From: an uncultured Verrucomicrobiota bacterium
GTDB lineage: Bacteria; Verrucomicrobiota; Kiritimatiellia; Kiritimatiellales; Tichowtungiaceae
Length of the DNA: 64,000 bases
Assembly: GCA_903826865.1 (NCBI GenBank)
Contig: CAIKGD010000048.1
Coordinates: forward strand, 1-64,000
Direction of reading: 5' to 3'
Part shown: one piece after another, positions 49,492-58,344 of the stretch
Position numbering within the stretch: the stretch's first letter is position 1
How the letters are laid out: each line of letters begins with the position of its first letter
Program-made: the position numbers and the translations under genes
Notes under the pieces: generated by a model
Databases searched by the model: none
What the model was told of the DNA's origin: nothing
What the model saw: only the letters and a program-made list of their open reading frames with translations

Positions 49492-50246
49492 TTTTCCACC
49501 TTTTCGAGTTCTTTGGAGCGATCCTGTGACAAATCAATTTTGCTGAACTGGTCTTGCTCAGGCAGTACCATATAGAAGCGGTTGCAGGTATCGAGCTGCA
49601 AGTTGCCGCCGCCGGTCGTGAAGTCGATAACGTGTCCACCTTTGGTTTTATCGTCAGAAATAAAATGGAGGTGATAGCCCGGAACGTTGATTCCCTTAGC
49701 GAACGAGGGACAGCGGAAGCCCAGAACTGTTCCGGAAACGCCGGTATATTCAAATACCGCCTGATGAGGAGTGACTTCGGCGAGCGGCGGGTACGGTTTT
49801 CCCTGCTTCGGCACCGAGCGGACTTTCATGAATGTGAAACATCCGTCGAACCGTACGGCAAGGAAAAGGTTTTGATTGGGCGCAAGTTCATCAACAGCTG
49901 ATTGGAACGTTTTCGCCGTGAGCATGTCTTTTAGGCGCGGTGTCATATCTGCCTTGAAATTCACCACACTGGCAAACGGCGCAGTCGCCTTGGCCGGCAT
50001 CAGGTGAATAGTTCCATCGGCGCGGGCCTGATAAACCTGATGATCCAGCATAATCATTTCACCATCGAGCGCGTCGAATGTGCCGATTCCGAAATCGCCG
50101 TATTTCAGCAGCTTGTTCAGCGTCATCTGTCCGTCGTAAGCGCCGGCCAGAAGGGCGTCGATGGTCGAAACCTGCGTCAGCGTATTTTTCGGTGCGGTGG
50201 AGCAGCCGGCCAGTAAAAGCAAAAATATACCGATTCGCTTTTTCAT
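49488..50246 (-). CDS. budA: Alpha-acetolactate decarboxylase, predicted lipoprotein
   Basis: This enzyme turns acetolactate into acetoin. The 252-residue protein shows TIDALLAGAYDGQMTLNKLL, GDFGIGTFDALDGEMIMLDH, YQARADG and the zinc motif PGYHLHFISDDKTKGGHVID. Its N-terminus is a lipoprotein signal (MKKRIGIFLLLLAGC, Cys15), so it should be exported and lipid-anchored, unlike most cytoplasmic relatives. It starts 1 bp into the end of an aminotransferase gene (TAATG-type overlap) and is coupled to a DUF6941-like gene. Its substrate in the periplasm is unclear. Confidence 0.88.
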   Translation of the reverse strand: MKKRIGIFLLLLAGCSTAPKNTLTQVSTIDALLAGAYDGQMTLNKLLKYGDFGIGTFDALDGEMIMLDHQVYQARADGTIHLMPAKATAPFASVVNFKADMTPRLKDMLTAKTFQSAVDELAPNQNLFLAVRFDGCFTFMKVRSVPKQGKPYPPLAEVTPHQAVFEYTGVSGTVLGFRCPSFAKGINVPGYHLHFISDDKTKGGHVIDFTTGGGNLQLDTCNRFYMVLPEQDQFSKIDLSQDRSKELEKVEK

Positions 50247-51223
50247 TAGAACACCTCAGTTAAGGTTTCGCTTTCGGGTGTCATGTCGGTCTTGAGCAGG
50301 GAGAGCAGTTTCTCAGCCACCGGGCCGGGCGTTCCGCCGCCGACAGGACCGCCTTCCCATTCGACGACCGGCGTGACGTCAGTGGTGGTGCCGAAAATGA
50401 AAATCTCTTTCGCCTGAGCCGCCTGTGCCGGGGTGATGTTGCGGTATTCGGCTGCCTTGAGCGTGCCGTCAGTTACCAGTATTTTTGCCAGATCGAGCGC
50501 GCGCCGCGCCGTGGTGCCGGAAAGAACATGGTCGGGCGTTGGCATCAGCAGTTCGTTATCCGGCGTCAGGATGCCGATGTTTTCAGTGGCACCTTCGCCG
50601 AGGTTGCCGTTCTGGTCTACAGAAATGACAAAATCGAGACCGCGCTGATTTGCTTCAAGTTTCATCAGCACATTGGGCAGATAATTGCAGGTCTTGATGG
50701 TTGCATACTGCGGCGGCTTGATCGGCACCGTACTCAGCGCAGCGCGCGCCGGTTTCAGTTTTCCGTTTTCAATTCGCGCCGTGTAGCGGTAAACGATCAC
50801 ATAAAGCACCGGACCTTTGCAGAGTGCGGGATCAATGCCCATATTTTCCGTGCCGCGTGAAACCAGTATGCGGATGAGACAGTCGCGTTTTCCGCCCGCA
50901 CGGACGGTTGCGCAGATGATTTTCAGCAGCTCGGCCTGCGGTGCAGGCAGCGCCATGCCGATGCCGGCGCAGGACAGCTCGAGCCGCTCGAGGTGGGCGT
51001 TCGCATTATAGAGCCGCCCGTTCAGACATTTGAGCGATTCGAAAACGCCGTCGCCGCGCTGCGGCAGATGGTCGTCGGCCGGAATACTCATCAGAGCGGG
51101 GTCAACGGTGATGCCGCCGGTAAGACCTGAGTACATTGCGTAAAGAGTGCCCGAAAGACCGCCGCGCGATTTGCTGAGCCGCGCGAGCCATTCTGCGTTT
51201 TCCAGACATGGGAGATTTTTCAT
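50246..51223 (-). CDS. Fold-type IV PLP-dependent aminotransferase (BCAT/DAAT/ADC lyase family)
   Basis: The 325-residue protein has the class IV pattern: HLPQRGDGVFESLKCLNGRL, the PLP lysine in YATIKTCNYLPNVLMKLEA, GNLGEGATENIGILTPDNEL and SGTTARRALDLA. These mark the BCAT/D-amino acid aminotransferase/aminodeoxychorismate lyase family; exact substrate is uncertain. Coupling to an acetolactate decarboxylase hints at branched-chain amino acid chemistry. The ATG at 51223 gives the natural N-terminus. A TTCCAC-TGT-TTGGAA palindrome lies 22 bp upstream, in the gap shared with the divergent histidine kinase. Confidence 0.87.
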   Translation of the reverse strand: MKNLPCLENAEWLARLSKSRGGLSGTLYAMYSGLTGGITVDPALMSIPADDHLPQRGDGVFESLKCLNGRLYNANAHLERLELSCAGIGMALPAPQAELLKIICATVRAGGKRDCLIRILVSRGTENMGIDPALCKGPVLYVIVYRYTARIENGKLKPARAALSTVPIKPPQYATIKTCNYLPNVLMKLEANQRGLDFVISVDQNGNLGEGATENIGILTPDNELLMPTPDHVLSGTTARRALDLAKILVTDGTLKAAEYRNITPAQAAQAKEIFIFGTTTDVTPVVEWEGGPVGGGTPGPVAEKLLSLLKTDMTPESETLTEVF

Positions 51224-51244
51224 TGGAAAACCATACGCTAAAGT

Positions 51245-51259
51245 TTCCACTGTTTGGAA
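51245..51259. repeat. TTCCAA-type palindrome between divergent genes
   Basis: TTCCAC-TGT-TTGGAA (one mismatch) in the 80-bp promoter gap between the aminotransferase and histidine kinase genes. Confidence 0.55.
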
Positions 51260-51303
51260 GCTTATGTTATTCTCAGCGCACTTAAGTATCCGGAGATTTT
51301 TCG

Positions 51304-52512
51304 ATGGTAATGAATACGGCATTTGCGCCGGCAGAGAGAGTTTCGCAGGCGGAGATCCGGCGGCAGTATGAAAAGCTGGCGGCGCTTCCGTTTGTACGCG
51401 ATTTTCTGGATGCTGTTCCGAATATGTCAGTGGTTCTCAATGAGCACCGTCAGATTGTTTTTGCCAACCGGGCTTTTACTGAATTCCTCGGGGTGAAATA
51501 CTCCGATGAACTGCTGGGCAAGAGCCATTGCGAAGCGCTCAACTGCCTTTATGCAGATGTTCTTGGCCGCCGCCCCGGCGAAGCAGTCGGCTGTATCCGC
51601 GCGAGTCTGACAGAGAGCGGTTGCGGCACAACGCCCTTTTGCCGGACCTGCGGTGCGGTGATTTCAATTCTGAACAGCCAGAAGCGGCGCGCGCTGGATA
51701 TTCAGGAATGCCGGATGATCTGCGGCGAAGAAGGGGTGAATGAAACGGCGCTTGATTTGCGGGTCTGGTCGCGGCCGATTGAGGTGGACGGCACCGTGTA
51801 CACCGTTTTTTCAGTGATGGATATCAGCAATGAAAAACGGCGCAAGGTGCTGGAACGGATTTTCTTTCACGATGTGCTTAATACAGCGAGCGGCGTCAAA
51901 GGACTGGCTGACCTGCTGGTCGAGACGGGTCTCTCGGAGATGGAGATCAAAGACGTTTCGAGCATGATTTCTGAATCGGCCGGTCAGTTAATTGAAGAGA
52001 TCAGTGCGCAGCGGATGCTTTCTGCGGCGGAATCCGGCGATTTGAAAGTTTCGGCGGAGGAAATTCACTCGCTGGAACTGCTCTACTGGATCATTCGTCA
52101 GTTCCATTCGCAAAGCGCCGCCCAAGGGAAACCACTGGTTGTAGATAAATCGGCGGAGCATTTTAATTTTGTTTCGGATCCGGTGCTTCTGCGGCGGGTA
52201 CTGATTAATCTGGTGAAAAACGCGCTGGAGGCGGTCGAAGAGGGCGCGACGGTTACACTTGGGTCGCGTGCGGACAGCGATTCAGTCTGCTTTACCGTAC
52301 ACGATGCGGCGGTGATACCGCCGGAGGTTCAGTTGCAGGTGTTCTCCCGTTCGTTTTCAACTAAAGGAAGCGGACGCGGACTGGGCACGTACAGCATCAA
52401 GCTGATCAGCGAAAAATACCTGCACGGGCATGTTTCATTTATTTCGAACGCGGAGGAAGGAACCCGGTTTGATGTCCGCTATCCGCAGGTTATTCAATCG
52501 TCCGGAGAGTAG
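51304..52512 (+). CDS. PAS-domain sensor histidine kinase
   Basis: The 402-residue soluble protein has an N-terminal PAS domain (FLDAVPNMSVVLNEHRQIVF) with an unusual cysteine-rich part (HCEALNCLYA, GCIRASLTESGCGTTPFCRT, CGAV, QECRMICG). A histidine kinase core follows: H-box RIFFHDVLNTASG, N-box RVLINLVKNALEAVEEG, and G-boxes (FSTKGSGRGLGTYSIKLISE). The cysteines could hold a metal or sense redox state. No membrane segment is visible, and no response regulator is adjacent, so it is an orphan kinase here. It is followed after 3 bp by a small cysteine-rich protein. Confidence 0.9.
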   Translation: MVMNTAFAPAERVSQAEIRRQYEKLAALPFVRDFLDAVPNMSVVLNEHRQIVFANRAFTEFLGVKYSDELLGKSHCEALNCLYADVLGRRPGEAVGCIRASLTESGCGTTPFCRTCGAVISILNSQKRRALDIQECRMICGEEGVNETALDLRVWSRPIEVDGTVYTVFSVMDISNEKRRKVLERIFFHDVLNTASGVKGLADLLVETGLSEMEIKDVSSMISESAGQLIEEISAQRMLSAAESGDLKVSAEEIHSLELLYWIIRQFHSQSAAQGKPLVVDKSAEHFNFVSDPVLLRRVLINLVKNALEAVEEGATVTLGSRADSDSVCFTVHDAAVIPPEVQLQVFSRSFSTKGSGRGLGTYSIKLISEKYLHGHVSFISNAEEGTRFDVRYPQVIQSSGE

Positions 52513-52515
52513 AGA

Positions 52516-52893
52516 ATGAAAATTCCGGTCGAGATTATCTGCACCAACTGCGGCACCGAGGCGTTTTTGAACCGCGAACCGGTTTATGAAGGATTAAAAA
52601 AAACCGGCGAGGAACTGAGCTGTCCGGCTTGCGGTTTTATCTTTGTTTCGGAAGCTGAGGTTCCGTTCAAAGCGCACGCTGCCGCCCCGAATATTTTTAC
52701 GGACGCTGACCGGTCGAAAGCGGTGAAGGTTTTTGACGAAGGTGAAAATAAGAGCATCTGCCGCTACTGCGCTGACTATGTGGTAAATCCGTTCATGCAG
52801 TTTTGTTCGCGTCATAAAAAAGAAGTTCAAGCGACAGACGGCTGTCCGCAGTTTTCATCCGCGCCGGAAAAGCCATCCAATCCCTTGCTTTAG
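52516..52893 (+). CDS. Small zinc-ribbon-like protein, unknown function
   Basis: The 125-residue protein has two cysteine clusters: ICTNCGTEAF and LSCPACGFIF near the N-terminus, a zinc ribbon, then ICRYCADYVVNPFMQFCSRH (CxxC ... CxxH) near the C-terminus. It is probably a metal-binding protein of unknown role. It follows the histidine kinase by 3 bp in the same operon and may act with that cysteine-rich sensor. Its 3' end overlaps the convergent synthase gene by 4 bp. Confidence 0.7.
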   Translation: MKIPVEIICTNCGTEAFLNREPVYEGLKKTGEELSCPACGFIFVSEAEVPFKAHAAAPNIFTDADRSKAVKVFDEGENKSICRYCADYVVNPFMQFCSRHKKEVQATDGCPQFSSAPEKPSNPLL

Positions 52894-53756
52894 GAAGACC
52901 GGTGAATAATGAAGCTGGCCAGCTGTTCCAGGCGGGCCGGCTTCTTTAGTCCTTTTAGCGCGGCAATGGCTGCTGCCTCCAGCCGTTTTGCGTCGGCGGC
53001 GGTTTTTTCAACCCCGTAAACGGCCGGCCAGGTCATTTTACCTTTAGCCTTGTCCGAGCCGATGTCTTTGCCCAGTTCTTCAACCGTTGCGCTTTCATCC
53101 AGCAGGTCATCAGCCAGCTGAAACGCCAGTCCGGCGTTTTCGCCGTACCGGGCCAGTTTTTCCAGCGTTTGGGTCTCCGCACCGGCGCAGAGGCCGCCCA
53201 TCACGCAGGCGGCGCGGATCAGCGCGGCGGTTTTAGTGCGGTGGATATACTCTGCCAGTGTTGCATCGGGCGCTTTGCCTTCGGCGTCAATATCTTCTGC
53301 CTGTCCGCCGATTACGCCGCGGCTGCCCGCCGCGCGGGCGAGTTCCAGCGCCAGTACGCCGCTTTGAGACTGAGCGGCCAGCACTTCGAATGCAAGAGTC
53401 AGCAGGGCGTCGCCCGCCAGAATCGCCGTTGCTTCGTCGAACTGGATGTGGCAGGTTGGGCGGCCGCGCCGCAGGGTGTCGTCGTCCATCGCAGGCAGGT
53501 CGTCATGGATCAGCGTGTAAGTATGGAGCAGTTCCAGTGCACAGGCGGCCGGCAGTGCCTGTGCAGCGGTGCCGCCACACGTTTCGCATGCGGCGATGCA
53601 GAGAGCAGGGCGCAACCGCTTGCCGCCCGCGAAAACGCTGTAACGCATCGCCTCATGAAGCTTGACAGGGCGTTCTTCCGCCGGCGGGAGCAGGGTGTCG
53701 AGCGCTGTATTGACCGCTTCAGACAGTTGTTTCAGATAATTTTGCAGGGCATTCAT
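52890..53756 (-). CDS. ispA: Polyprenyl (farnesyl/geranyl) diphosphate synthase
   Basis: The enzyme condenses IPP with allylic diphosphates. The 288-residue protein has the first Asp-rich motif HDDLPAMDDDTLRRGRPTCH, FAGGKRLRPALCIAA, and the second motif FQLADDLLDESATVEELGKD followed by GKMTWPAVYGVE. The spacing resembles IspA-type farnesyl diphosphate synthases. It completes the local set of isoprenoid genes with the divergent IspD-like gene at 21.3 kb, though they are not linked. Confidence 0.93.
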   Translation of the reverse strand: MNALQNYLKQLSEAVNTALDTLLPPAEERPVKLHEAMRYSVFAGGKRLRPALCIAACETCGGTAAQALPAACALELLHTYTLIHDDLPAMDDDTLRRGRPTCHIQFDEATAILAGDALLTLAFEVLAAQSQSGVLALELARAAGSRGVIGGQAEDIDAEGKAPDATLAEYIHRTKTAALIRAACVMGGLCAGAETQTLEKLARYGENAGLAFQLADDLLDESATVEELGKDIGSDKAKGKMTWPAVYGVEKTAADAKRLEAAAIAALKGLKKPARLEQLASFIIHRSS

Positions 53757-53812
53757 CGCGCTGATGATAACTCAAAGCCCTTATTAGTAAAGTAATAGCA
53801 AGGCAGAATGGT

Positions 53813-53841
53813 TTGACAGCGGCAGGAGGCGACCCTACTAT
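53813..53841 (+). promoter_or_regulatory. Consensus-like sigma70 promoter of the ABC_ATPase-family gene
   Basis: TTGACA (53813-53818), 17-bp spacer, TACTAT (53836-53841), 56 bp before the ATG at 53897. Its position rules out the upstream in-frame TTG as a start. Confidence 0.85.
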
Positions 53842-53896
53842 CCTTGCTCATTTTGCAGATAGAACTGAGTATCCACCAACCGGGAGAAGCCTCGCT

Positions 53897-55618
53897 ATGA
53901 AAGACAGAAAAGAATTTTACAACCTGCTCTCCGAGATCGACGGGAAGCCTTTTGCCGAATATGAACGGCTGACCGGCGACTTCGATTTTGCCCGCTACGT
54001 CATCAAGTGCGCGAAAATTGAAACCGCCGCCGGTGCCGAAAACCCGGTTGTCAATATCCGCATTCCGCAGTCTATCGCGGAACTGCCGGGGCATCTCTAC
54101 GACTCGCCCGTCCGCCGCACGGCGCTCGAAGACTTTCTGACCCGTAAACTTTCTGAGGCCGCTGCCCGCATTGCCCGTTTCAATGAAAGCGGCTGGGCCC
54201 GCCGCAATATTATTATCGCCGAGCCCGGGCAGAAAATTCTTCCCCGCACGTCAGTGCTGGTCACTAAGGAGTATATTGATGCCCGCATCCGTATCGCGTT
54301 GCCCTATAAGGTTTACGTTACCGGTGAGCGCCTTGTAGACGGCGAAATGGCTCGCAAGGTATTTTTTGATGACCTGCCCGAAGTCGTCAGTTCCAGTGTC
54401 TTCTTCTGTAATATTGACCTCGACGAAGCCGAAAACTTTGTCAACGGCATGGAAGACGCCGACCGTGTCCGCCAGACGCTTGCCACCCTTGGTCTCATCA
54501 GCTTTGTCGGCGAAGGTTCATTGCTTGCTCGTGAGCAGGGTTGCGATCTGCCGAATTACGATAATATTGCCCCCTTTGAGATCGACGAAGCCACACAGAC
54601 TGAAATTGAGGTGCCGAACGCCGGCAAAATCATCGGCCTTGGTATTCCTGCCGGCCTGACCGTTATTCTGGGCAATGCTGCCAACGGACGCAAAGATTTC
54701 ATGTCGGCTATCGCCGCCGGCGTCTTCAATCACATTCCCGGCGACGGACGCGAAACAGTCGTAACCGTTTCCGATGCCGTTCAGGTTGCCACTGACCGCG
54801 GTCGCAGTGTGCAGGAAGTCAACATCACCCCGTTCCTCACGGAGTCAGAAGACGGTGATCCGGCCTCTTACAGCACCCGCTCCGCCGACTCTTTCATCTC
54901 GCAGGCCGCCGCCACCATCGAAGCCCTTGAAGTGGGTGCCCGCGTACTGATCGTTGACGAAAACACTTCTTCGCCGGCTTTTCTGACCACTGATGCCCGG
55001 ATTGCCGGTCTGCTCGGCGATACGCCGCGCATTTCTCTGGCTCAGCGCGCCCGCCAGATGGTGGACGAACTCGGTATCTCGCTGGTCATAGGCGGCGAAA
55101 ATCTCGTGGCTGAATACATCCCGGTCGCTGACACCGTGCTGAAAGTTGAAGACTTTCAGGTTACCAACATCACCGGGCAGGCCAAAGCGCTCAATCTGGC
55201 CGTGCCGCCGGAAGCACCCGCTGTCAACCTCGGTCCGATGCTGGGCCGCTCGCGCTGGATTATGCCGAGCAGTATTGACGCCGCCGTCGGACGCATTGAC
55301 CAGGTTATCGAAGCGATTGATCTCAAAGCCATTCAGTTCGGACACTCCGTCATTGAACTCGACAGCGTTTCGCAGATAGCCGATGAGAACCAGACTCTCA
55401 CCATCGGCTTACTGCTCTATTACGCCAAATTGCGCTACATGCAGGAAGGTTATCCGCTGCGTGAAATGCTCGATATGATTGACCGCGACCTCAGTAGTGA
55501 AGGCCTCGGCACCATATCCCGCGACCTGCGCGGCGATCTCGCCCGTCCGCGCCGCTACGAACTGGCTGCTGCACTCAACCGCCTGCCGACGTTCCGCGTC
55601 TCGCACGCTACCGAGTAA
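53897..55618 (+). CDS. ABC_ATPase-family (PF09818-like) protein with a degenerate P-loop
   Basis: The 573-residue protein matches the family of predicted ABC-ATPases by its N-terminus ([20 protein letters not shown]), [40 protein letters not shown] (Walker B) and [20 protein letters not shown]. In family members I recall, the P-loop reads GGGYHGKST; here it is GNAANGRKD (residues 259-267), lacking the GK[ST] end. The Walker B Asp-Glu is kept. ATP binding may be lost or altered. Function of the family is not known. The dtd gene follows after 4 bp. Confidence 0.78.
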   Translation: MKDRKEFYNLLSEIDGKPFAEYERLTGDFDFARYVIKCAKIETAAGAENPVVNIRIPQSIAELPGHLYDSPVRRTALEDFLTRKLSEAAARIARFNESGWARRNIIIAEPGQKILPRTSVLVTKEYIDARIRIALPYKVYVTGERLVDGEMARKVFFDDLPEVVSSSVFFCNIDLDEAENFVNGMEDADRVRQTLATLGLISFVGEGSLLAREQGCDLPNYDNIAPFEIDEATQTEIEVPNAGKIIGLGIPAGLTVILGNAANGRKDFMSAIAAGVFNHIPGDGRETVVTVSDAVQVATDRGRSVQEVNITPFLTESEDGDPASYSTRSADSFISQAAATIEALEVGARVLIVDENTSSPAFLTTDARIAGLLGDTPRISLAQRARQMVDELGISLVIGGENLVAEYIPVADTVLKVEDFQVTNITGQAKALNLAVPPEAPAVNLGPMLGRSRWIMPSSIDAAVGRIDQVIEAIDLKAIQFGHSVIELDSVSQIADENQTLTIGLLLYYAKLRYMQEGYPLREMLDMIDRDLSSEGLGTISRDLRGDLARPRRYELAAALNRLPTFRVSHATE

Positions 55619-55622
55619 GTCC

Positions 55623-56078
55623 ATGCGGCTGGTCGTCCAGCGCGTGAAGGCCGCGTCTGTAAAAGTTGACGGGAAAACCGTCGGCGAAACCGGAAGCGGC
55701 CTTCTCGTTTTAGTCGGCGTGTCACACGGCGATACCGCCGCCGATGCCGCCTTCCTCGCCAAAAAAACCGTTAACCTGCGCATTTTTGATGACGCCGATG
55801 GCGTCATGAACCGCTCCGTCCTCGATACCGGCGGCGCGATTCTGGCGGTCAGCCAGTTCACCCTCTACGGCGACTGCAAAAAGGGCAACCGTCCCAGCTA
55901 CATCGAAGCCGCTCCGCCGGAGAAAGGTTTGAAGCTCTATGATGAATATGTCAGACAGCTTCGCGAACTCGGCCCGCGTGTTGAAACCGGCATCTTTCAG
56001 GCTGAAATGGAAGTCAGTCTCATCAATCACGGCCCGGTCACCTTGATTCTGGAAAGCACCGGCAGAACGAAAGAATAG
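55623..56078 (+). CDS. dtd: D-aminoacyl-tRNA deacylase
   Basis: Dtd removes D-amino acids (and glycine mischarged on tRNA-Ala) from tRNA. The 151-residue protein begins [20 protein letters not shown] and has the two family motifs: [18 protein letters not shown] (SQxTLY) and the C-terminal [11 protein letters not shown] (NxGPVT, proline of the cis-Gly-Pro). Its last part is duplicated, diverged, at 57274-57432, downstream of the glycosyltransferase. Confidence 0.96.
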   Translation: MRLVVQRVKAASVKVDGKTVGETGSGLLVLVGVSHGDTAADAAFLAKKTVNLRIFDDADGVMNRSVLDTGGAILAVSQFTLYGDCKKGNRPSYIEAAPPEKGLKLYDEYVRQLRELGPRVETGIFQAEMEVSLINHGPVTLILESTGRTKE

Positions 56079-56083
56079 CGGAA

Positions 56084-57238
56084 ATGGCTGCACAAAAAGT
56101 CTCAGAGAGTTTCAATTCCTCTCCTCGTCATCCTCTCACCATCGTTCATACGGAAGCCTCCAACGGCTGGGGCGGACAGGATATTCGCGTGCTGCACGAA
56201 GCCGAGTGGTTCCGTGCCCAGGGACACGACATCCACCTCGTTACGCCTCCGGAAGGCGAGCTCTTTAAGCGAGCCGTCGCTGCCGGATTTTATCCCGTTC
56301 CGATGGGGCTGAATAAAAAATCCAGATTCGGTGACTTTTTCCGGCTGCGCGCGCTTTTTAAAAAACTCAAACCCGATGTGGTCGGCACACACAGCAGCAT
56401 TGACAGCTGGGTCGGGCTGCTTGCCGCAAAGTCTACCGGCGTCCCGTGCCGCCTGCGCTACCGGCATGTTTCAACCCCTGTAAAGCCCAACGCGGCCAAC
56501 CGCTGGATGTATCAAGTGCTGGCCACGCATATTATCACCACCAGCAATGCCGTTTCCCGGCATCTCGTCGAAATGCTTTCTGTCGCTCCAGCTCAAGTGA
56601 CCTGTGTCGCCACCGGGGTCGAAATTCCACCGGTTCTGCCGGATCGCGAAACGGCGCGTCGCGCTCTCGCCGCCGAACTTGGTCTTCCCGAATCCGTTCG
56701 TTTTATCGGCCAGATATCCGTATTGCGGACATGGAAAGGGCACTGCGATCTGATCTCCGCATTTGATCAACTCGCCGCCCGCCGGCCGGAACTGCACCTT
56801 GTGCTGGTTGGTGAAGGGCCGTATCGCTGGAAGGTCGAGCAGGATCGGGATGCTGCGGTATTCCGGGAGCGCATTCATCTTACCGGACACCGCGAAAACC
56901 CCTGGCCGCTTTTTCGCGCGATGGATGTCTGCTGTCTCTGCAGCACAGGGAATGAAGGCATCCCTCAGGCGCTCATACAGGCCATGCTCGCCGGAACTCC
57001 CGCCGTCGGCACCGGGGTCGGCGGCATTCCCGAAATAGTTCGGCCCGGCGAAACCGGACTCCTCGTGCCGCCGGCCGCGCCGGAAAAGCTGGCTGAGGCT
57101 GTCGGCGACCTGCTTGATCATCCGGACCGGGCTGAAATACTGGCTGAAACGGCTGCATGCCGCATGCGCACCGGATATAGTCCGGACATCATGGGTAATG
57201 CGGTGCTGGCCATCGTGCGCAAAGCGTTGGATGCATAA
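56084..57238 (+). CDS. Glycosyltransferase family 4 (GT-B)
   Basis: The 384-residue protein has a GT-B fold: N-terminal ASNGWGGQDIRVLHEAEWFR (glycine-rich acceptor side) and a C-terminal donor site: VLVGEGPYRWKVEQDRDAAV, then STGNEGIPQALIQAMLAGTP (E-x7-E motif) and GVGGIPEIVRPGETGLLVPP. It resembles lipopolysaccharide or capsule glycosyltransferases. Substrate unknown. It starts 6 bp after dtd and is followed by a diverged copy of the dtd 3' end, as if the gene had been inserted behind dtd. Confidence 0.87.
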   Translation: MAAQKVSESFNSSPRHPLTIVHTEASNGWGGQDIRVLHEAEWFRAQGHDIHLVTPPEGELFKRAVAAGFYPVPMGLNKKSRFGDFFRLRALFKKLKPDVVGTHSSIDSWVGLLAAKSTGVPCRLRYRHVSTPVKPNAANRWMYQVLATHIITTSNAVSRHLVEMLSVAPAQVTCVATGVEIPPVLPDRETARRALAAELGLPESVRFIGQISVLRTWKGHCDLISAFDQLAARRPELHLVLVGEGPYRWKVEQDRDAAVFRERIHLTGHRENPWPLFRAMDVCCLCSTGNEGIPQALIQAMLAGTPAVGTGVGGIPEIVRPGETGLLVPPAAPEKLAEAVGDLLDHPDRAEILAETAACRMRTGYSPDIMGNAVLAIVRKALDA

Positions 57239-57273
57239 GGCATGATTACGGTATAACTGGGACGTTTTCCTGA

Positions 57274-57432
57274 CCGGAGAAAGGCTTGAAGCGCTGTGAA
57301 GAATATGTCAAACAGCTTCGCGAACTCGGCCCGCATGTTGAAACCGGCATCTTCCAGAGCGAAATGGAAGTCAGCCTCATCAGCGACGGACCGGTGACGC
57401 TGATTCTGGAAAGTACCGGAAGAATGGAATGA
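57274..57432 (+). pseudogene. Duplicated 3' fragment of dtd
   Basis: The frame reads PEKGLKRCEEYVKQLRELGP, then HVETGIFQSEMEVSLISDGP and [12 protein letters not shown] followed by a stop. This corresponds to about the last 52 residues of the intact Dtd ([20 protein letters not shown] and on). It is similar but not identical, so the copy is either an older duplication or came with foreign DNA. No start or N-terminal part is present. It flanks the glycosyltransferase gene on the far side from the intact dtd. Confidence 0.88.
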
Positions 57433-57451
57433 TGGATTAACGGATTGTTAA

Positions 57452-58295
57452 ATGAGCGAAACAGCGAAAAATACTTATGCCGAGATGCTTGCCGGAATAA
57501 AAAGCCGGGTACAGACGGCGCGGGTTCGCGCCGGACTTGCCGCCAACCGGGAGTTGGTTCTGCTCTATTGGGATATCGGCAGAGTGGTTGCGGAACGGCA
57601 GTCTTCAGAGGGATGGGCGGCCTCGGTAATTGATCGTCTTTCAATGGATATTCGGCGTGATTTCCCCGATTTAAAGGGGTTTTCTGCACGCAATATATGG
57701 CGGATGATATCGTTCTATATTGCTTATAGAGAACAGATTATAAATCTGCCACAAGCGGTGGCAGAAATTGGAAATGTTGATAAGAATGAAATTTGGCCAC
57801 CGCTTGTGGCCAAATTAGATGATAGGCCTGACTTACCCCCTGTTTTACAATTGCCATGGGCGCATAACGTCTTGCTGATCGAAAAGATTAAAGACCCCGC
57901 CATGCGTCTTTGGTACATGCGCCAGGCAATTGAGCACGGCTGGAGCCGTAATGTATTGGCACTTCACATTGACCAACAGGACTATGAACGCAAAGGGCTG
58001 GCTGTTACCAATTTCAGTGCGACGCTACCGCCGTCGCAGTCCGATCTGGCGCAGGAACTTCTGAAAGATCCGTTTTTCCAAAGGTTGGGAAATCCCCTCC
58101 GCTGGAGGGGTGGCCGCAGGCTGGGGTGGGTTACCTTTCCGATATTAGGAACAACGAGTTGACAGAAATCTGCCGACCGTCGAAGAAATCGAAATCGAAA
58201 TTGCCGAAAAGGTTGAAGAAGTCAATGATGGCGAAACCGGAATGATCATCCGCGAGGGGGCCGAGAAATACAAAACGAAGGGAATGGAATATTAA
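57452..58295 (+). pseudogene. Broken DUF1016/YhcG-type PDDEXK nuclease gene
   Basis: Residues 1 to about 205 form an intact DUF1016 N-terminal domain: ELVLLYWDIGRVVAERQSSE, FSARNIWRMISFYIAYRE, QLPWAHNVLLIEKIKDPAMR, and WSRNVLALHIDQQDYERKG. The family normally continues with LKDPYxFDFL and a PDDEXK nuclease domain; here it stops after LLKDP and enters a GC-rich palindromic element (58094-58131), ending at 58162. A C-terminal tail like the family's (LPTVEEIEIEIAEKVEE) follows from 58170 in another frame. The catalytic core is lost. Intact proteins of this family are often linked to restriction or toxin systems. Confidence 0.75.
58076..58131. repeat. Palindromic element that interrupts the DUF1016 gene
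   Basis: A TTCCAA-AGG-TTGGGA copy (58076-58090) is followed by CCCCTCC-GCT-GGAGGGG (58094-58110, perfect 7-bp stem) and GGCCGCAGGCTGGGGTGGG. Similar CCCCTCC...GGAGGGG sequences recur as dispersed repeats in other bacteria as I recall. Confidence 0.55.
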
Positions 58296-58335
58296 ATTTT
58301 AGGACTGACACATTTTCTTTTTCCTTGGGAAACCG
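58294..58335. repeat. REP-like sequence at the left end of the membrane-gene group
   Basis: AAATTTTAGGACTGAC (58295-58310) shares GGACTGAC with the 26-bp repeat family (9920-9945), and is followed by CGGACAGACCCC. It may be a decayed inverse partner of the copy at 60785-60810. Confidence 0.35.
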
Positions 58336-58344
58336 GACAGACCC

